From positions 236 through 18,015 of the forward strand of contig DBYQ01000033.1 of NCBI GenBank assembly GCA_002310015.1: 17,780 nucleotides of DNA, in the 5' to 3' direction. The position numbers and the translations under genes are program-made. Numbering within the stretch: the stretch's first letter is position 1; each line of letters opens with the position of its first letter. This DNA comes from Bacteroidales bacterium UBA1182. Lineage in GTDB: Bacteria > Bacteroidota > Bacteroidia > Bacteroidales > Bacteroidaceae. Positions 14,688 to 17,780 of the stretch are shown piece after piece. The notes below the pieces were generated by a model. That model was not told the DNA's origin, did not search any database, and saw only the letters and a program-made list of their open reading frames with translations.

Positions 14688-17516
14688 TCATTTTGCCAGT
14701 TGGGACAGCCACTGTTTGAGGTCACTCATCCATTGCTGGCGGTAGACGAAGTTTTCATTGGCGCACCAGCCGTGACCGCCTGTGGGATAGACGTGCAGAG
14801 CGGAGCGTACGCGGTTGGCCTGCAGGGCGTTGTAGTACTCTATGCTGTTGCGCACGGGCACCAGGTTGTCATCGGAGTTGGCCATGATGAATGCAGGCGG
14901 GGTGTCACGGGTAACCTGCTTCTCGTTTGAGTAGAGGTTTATCTGCTCCTGCGATGCGTTACGGCCCAGCAGGTTGTTGTGTGACCCCATGTGGGTAAAC
15001 GTTTTGTCCATGGTGATGACCGGATAGAACAGGATCTGGAAATCAGGACGCTGTTCCGGACCGTTGTAGTGGGTAGCGGCTGTGGCTGCCAGATGTCCAC
15101 CTGCCGAGCATCCCTGTACGCCTATCTTCCTGATTCCGTATTTATCGGCATCGGCCTTGAGCAGACGCATGGCCTCATGCAGGTCATCCAGCGGAACCTC
15201 GGTGTGGCCGTTGGGCAGACGGTATTTGAGTACGGCCAGGGTTATGCCCTGATCCATGTACCACTGCGCCATGTTATTGCCCTCGGACCCGTTCCATACA
15301 TCGGTGTAACCACCGCCAGGGCAGGCAATCACTGCCAGGCCGTTGGGGTTGGGGGCTGCCCAGATGCTGAGCGTGGGCTGTGTCACGTTGGATACGTGCA
15401 TATCCATTACCCTCTCGGGGCCGGTAAGACCGTTGTCGGTAGGAGCACCGTCGGGCCAAAGGTTGATTACGGCTGTGGGCTCGGGTACCTGTGGAGCGGC
15501 AGGAGCCTGTGCAGCCTGGGCCGGCGGGTTGTAACGTGTCATCCACACCTCCATGTTGCCGTTGCCGCGGTGTGCCCATGCGTAGTAGGGGATAAGGCGG
15601 AGCTTGACCTGATTGGCACGGGCCACATTACCTGTATAGTTGTCATAGGCGGTGGTCTCAAGGGCATTCATTGCGTATGCACGTCCTTCTACGTTCATCT
15701 TGAAAGGAATCACCTTGAAATCGGAGTTTGCAGGAAGTGATGTGTTGAGTATGTTGTAGTCGTTGTCGGCCCATTCGGCGCAATATACCAGCGGTCCGCG
15801 CTCAACGGCAATCTTGCCGCGGTCCTCGGCCACCTGACGGTGGGCGGTAACTATGCGGGGCTCCATGTCAAAGTGGATGCTTACCACATCCCCTTTCTTC
15901 CATTTGCGGTCAATGCCGAAATATCCGTCCTGGAGCGTGGCCTCTACAGCTTCTCCGTTAACCTGAACGGTGTATCCCGGCGTCTTGCCGTCCGAGTAAC
16001 GGTAAAGGTCAGTGGGAACCACCTCATTGCGCACCCATCCGGGTATGCGGATGTTCAGACAGAACTGTCCGGGAGTCTTATCGACTGTAATCTTTATGTC
16101 ACCGTTCCAGGGATACTCCGTGGATTGGGTTATATGAACGTTCTTGCCACCAACCTTGGTGGTAAGGGTATTGGACATAAAGAGGTTAACAAACAGCTTG
16201 TTGTCCTTTACGGCATATACGTAACCGGGTACTGACGGGATGAATCGGCAGATGTTGCTGGGGCAGCAGGCGCACCCGAACCAGGCCTGACGCTGATGCT
16301 GTCCGTGGCTCTCCAACGGGTTGGGGTAGAAGAATCCGCCTCCGTCCAGACTTACGCCACTGATAACGCCGTTGTAGAGTGCGCGCTCCAGCACATCCAT
16401 GTACTTGGCATCGCCGTGCAGCAGGAACAGACGGTAGTTGGTATAGACATTGGCTATGGCGGCGCAGGTCTCACAGTAGCCGTTCATGTTGGGCAGGTCA
16501 TAGTTCTGGGTGAATCCTTCAATGCCTCCTGTTGAGCCGATGCCTCCGGTCAGGTACATCTTCTTGCCTACCATGTTTTCCCATATGCGGTCTATGGCGT
16601 CTATGTATGACTTATCGCCCGTGAGTGCGGCCACATCGGCCATACCTGAGTACATGTAACCGGCGCGTACGGCATGCCCCACGGCCTCATCCTGTTCAAT
16701 TACCGGTTTGTGTGACTGGTCATAGGTGTCCTTGCGGGCGGTCTTGCCCTTGTTGTCCAGGAACAGTTTGGCCTCATCAAGGTATTTCTTATCACCTGTT
16801 ACCAGATAGAGCTTGGCCAGCGCCATCTCGGCAATCTGATGTCCGGGTACCACCACCTTCTGTCCGGGACCGTAACCTATCTCGCGGCATACGCAATCGG
16901 CATAGCGGATGGCTATGTCCAGGAACTTGCGGCTACCGGTGGCCTGGTAGTGGGCTATGGCACCCTCAACCATATGGCCAAGGTTGTAGAGTTCGTGACT
17001 TCCGCTCTCCTCTGCACTCCAACGGGTAGGTCCTGACCAATCATGCGGATGGGCGGGGTTCATGGTGCGGGCAGTATAGAGATAGCCGTCGGGCTCCTGT
17101 GCTGCAGCCACTATGTCAAGCACACTGTCAATGTATGCCTCCAGTTTCTTGTCGGGATAGGTTTGCAGCAGATAGCTGGCTCCTTCGATGGTCTTATATA
17201 CATCGGTATCATCAAACGGAAACTGAGTGGGCCGATAATTGCTGCTGTTGTCGCCGCGGGCAGTCTCGGCCATCTTGGCGGCGGCATGCTCAAAGTTGGT
17301 ATAGCGGTCGGTCTCCTCACACTTGCTGAATGCCAGCGGGATGGTTACCTCGCGGCTCTGGCGGATGCGGTCGCCCCAGAATGTCTCGGGTGCCACCTTG
17401 ACTTGTGTGAATGGTACGTTTCCTATGGGATAACTGGGTTTATCGGCCTTCTTGGCAGCTACAAAGGAGAGCCCGAAAACAAATAATACGATAGAAGATT
17501 TGATGATTGTCTTCAT
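14688..17516 (-). CDS. GH127-type beta-L-arabinofuranosidase fused to an alpha/beta-hydrolase esterase
   Basis: An exported two-enzyme protein of ~942 aa. The preferred ATG is the complement of 17514-17516 (MKTIIKSSIVLFVFGLSFVAA, signal peptide); ATG 17522 is two codons longer. The frame stays open to 17678, but that extension is antisense to the tRNA gene and is rejected. Residues ~25-660 are GH127 (former DUF1680), which releases beta-L-arabinofuranose. They carry the expected set: acid/base Glu333 (GGIEGFTQN), zinc ligands Glu349 and Cys351 (YCETC), Cys415, nucleophile Cys417 and Cys418 (GCACCPSN). A Pro/Ala/Gln linker (~661-677) leads to an alpha/beta-hydrolase (~680-942) with oxyanion CPGGGY, Ser804 in QGCSAGGH, Asp in NSDDNLVPV and His in GGHGW. 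It resembles Bacteroidetes acetyl-xylan/BD-FAE-type esterases, though GCSAGG replaces the common GFSAGG. Both active sites appear intact. It is monocistronic, convergent with GH3, and has its own -7 box. A role in side-chain removal from arabinoxylan or pectin is inferred. Confidence 0.92.
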   Translation of the reverse strand: MKTIIKSSIVLFVFGLSFVAAKKADKPSYPIGNVPFTQVKVAPETFWGDRIRQSREVTIPLAFSKCEETDRYTNFEHAAAKMAETARGDNSSNYRPTQFPFDDTDVYKTIEGASYLLQTYPDKKLEAYIDSVLDIVAAAQEPDGYLYTARTMNPAHPHDWSGPTRWSAEESGSHELYNLGHMVEGAIAHYQATGSRKFLDIAIRYADCVCREIGYGPGQKVVVPGHQIAEMALAKLYLVTGDKKYLDEAKLFLDNKGKTARKDTYDQSHKPVIEQDEAVGHAVRAGYMYSGMADVAALTGDKSYIDAIDRIWENMVGKKMYLTGGIGSTGGIEGFTQNYDLPNMNGYCETCAAIANVYTNYRLFLLHGDAKYMDVLERALYNGVISGVSLDGGGFFYPNPLESHGQHQRQAWFGCACCPSNICRFIPSVPGYVYAVKDNKLFVNLFMSNTLTTKVGGKNVHITQSTEYPWNGDIKITVDKTPGQFCLNIRIPGWVRNEVVPTDLYRYSDGKTPGYTVQVNGEAVEATLQDGYFGIDRKWKKGDVVSIHFDMEPRIVTAHRQVAEDRGKIAVERGPLVYCAEWADNDYNILNTSLPANSDFKVIPFKMNVEGRAYAMNALETTAYDNYTGNVARANQVKLRLIPYYAWAHRGNGNMEVWMTRYNPPAQAAQAPAAPQVPEPTAVINLWPDGAPTDNGLTGPERVMDMHVSNVTQPTLSIWAAPNPNGLAVIACPGGGYTDVWNGSEGNNMAQWYMDQGITLAVLKYRLPNGHTEVPLDDLHEAMRLLKADADKYGIRKIGVQGCSAGGHLAATAATHYNGPEQRPDFQILFYPVITMDKTFTHMGSHNNLLGRNASQEQINLYSNEKQVTRDTPPAFIMANSDDNLVPVRNSIEYYNALQANRVRSALHVYPTGGHGWCANENFVYRQQWMSDLKQWLSQLAK

Positions 17517-17541
17517 ACTCATAAGGGGTTTAGTTCTATTT

Positions 17542-17574
17542 TTTGCAAACTTAAGCAAAAAAGATGTATCTTCG
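17542..17574 (+). promoter_or_regulatory. Promoter for tRNA-Arg
   Basis: TTTG (17542-17545), a 21-bp spacer, then TATCTTCG (17567-17574), one base away from TAnnTTTG. The expected start near 17581 leaves a ~20-nt 5' leader before the tRNA, as is usual for tRNA transcripts. It overlaps the divergent -7 box of the GH127-esterase gene. Confidence 0.6.
17546..17553 (-). promoter_or_regulatory. Candidate -7 element for the GH127-esterase gene
   Basis: The minus strand reads TAAGTTTG, an exact TAnnTTTG match. Transcription would start near 17540, giving a short leader of ~18-24 nt. No TTTG is found 19-21 bp upstream. The box lies inside the spacer of the opposite-strand tRNA promoter. It also supports a start at 17516/17522, since the longer frame would begin upstream of this promoter. 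Confidence 0.5.
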
Positions 17575-17600
17575 CGGCCGGATAGGTAGAAAACCTGTTT

Positions 17601-17672
17601 GCCTCTGTAGTTCAATGGATAGAACGGAAGTTTCCTAAACTTTAAATTTGGGTTCGATTCCCAGCGGAGGTA
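17601..17672 (+). tRNA. tRNA-Arg (anticodon CCT, reads AGG)
   Basis: A full cloverleaf can be folded. Acceptor arms are GCCTCTG (17601-17607) and CGGAGGT (17665-17671), with G-T pairs at 1/72 and at position 6, plus discriminator A at 17672. The D stem is GTTC/GAAC. The anticodon stem GAAGT/ACTTT encloses the 7-nt loop TTCCTAA (anticodon CCT). The variable loop has 4 nt. The T stem TTGGG/CCCAG encloses TTCGATT. CCA is not encoded. The minus-strand frame over this gene (LRWESNP...) is the usual antisense artefact. Confidence 0.95.
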
Positions 17673-17675
17673 CAA

Positions 17676-17702
17676 CAAAGGCGGTCATCGAGACCGCCTT
17701 TG
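17676..17702 (+). terminator. Terminator hairpin of tRNA-Arg
   Basis: An 11-bp perfect stem, CAAAGGCGGTC with GACCGCCTTTG, around a 5-nt loop (17687-17691), starting 4 nt after the tRNA. The T-run is short (TTT inside the stem end), so termination may rely on the strong GC stem. Confidence 0.75.
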
Positions 17703-17731
17703 CTGTACCAGGATCTTGTTCTTTACCCCCT

Positions 17732-17780
17732 CACCTTAGGGAGCGGTAACGCATGTAGAGCTATTTTTCTCCCTAAGGTG
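17732..17780. repeat. 12-bp perfect inverted repeat at right edge
   Basis: CACCTTAGGGAG (17732-17743) and its exact reverse complement CTCCCTAAGGTG (17769-17780) are separated by 25 nt. The right arm ends exactly at the window edge, so the repeat may be longer: the left arm is preceded by ACCCCCT, and a matching AGGGGGT beyond the edge would extend it. There is no T-run typical of a terminator directly after it within the window. It may be a second hairpin after the tRNA, the end of a small repeat element, or part of an element next to a tRNA integration site. Confidence 0.6.

Noticed and set aside
14991..15740. Plus-strand 249-codon frame opposite the GH127-esterase
   Set aside because: The opposite strand carries two complete catalytic domains; this frame has Gly/Val/Cys-rich shadow composition and no recognisable motif.
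17523..17678. N-terminal extension of the GH127-esterase frame (begins MLYLRWESNP)
   Set aside because: It is antisense to tRNA-Arg and its promoter; the signal peptide starts only at 17516/17522, downstream of the -7 box.

Overview
The window looks like a chromosomal segment of a gut or rumen Bacteroidales bacterium, probably Prevotella- or Bacteroides-like. Three things point there. Promoter-like sites follow the Bacteroidetes pattern TTTG / TAnnTTTG. Leaders show no clear Shine-Dalgarno sequence. The gene content (BspA-type leucine-rich repeat surface protein, fasciclin-like protein, secreted CE1 esterases, GH3, GH127) is typical of polysaccharide-degrading Bacteroidetes.

Layout, left to right. 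(1) 1-599, minus: N-terminal part of ATP-dependent PEP carboxykinase (pckA), cut by the window edge. (2) 849-6862, minus: a two-gene unit with its own promoter, a 5' leader hairpin and a terminator, coding for a secreted fasciclin-like protein and a giant BspA-like LRR protein with a sorting-domain-like C-terminus. (3) 6919-11413, minus: a tandem double-CE1 esterase and a single CE1 esterase overlapping by one base (TAATG), then, after a hairpin, an APH/choline-kinase-fold kinase and a terminator. (4) 11480-12259, plus: uracil phosphoribosyltransferase (upp) with promoter and terminator. (5) 12300-14633, plus: secreted GH3 glycosidase. (6) 14645-14683: a strong bidirectional terminator between convergent genes. 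(7) 14688-17516, minus: one polypeptide joining a GH127-type beta-L-arabinofuranosidase to an alpha/beta-hydrolase esterase. (8) 17542-17702, plus: tRNA-Arg(CCT) with promoter and terminator. (9) 17732-17780: a perfect 12-bp inverted repeat at the right edge.

How it fits together: the three secreted esterase/glycosidase loci (CE1 pair, GH3, GH127-esterase) would suit debranching and depolymerising a decorated hemicellulose such as acetylated, feruloylated arabinoxylan, or an arabinose-rich pectin. There is no SusC/SusD pair and no regulator in the window, so this is a loose enzyme cluster, not a complete polysaccharide utilisation locus as seen here. pckA, upp and the tRNA are housekeeping. 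The LRR gene is visibly richer in A+T than the enzyme genes.

I found no clear new mobile, defence or CRISPR-type system. The points most worth checking are the GH127-esterase fusion, the Gly/Phe-rich inserts shared by two secreted enzymes, the fasciclin/LRR surface operon with its structured leader, and the hairpin before the kinase gene.
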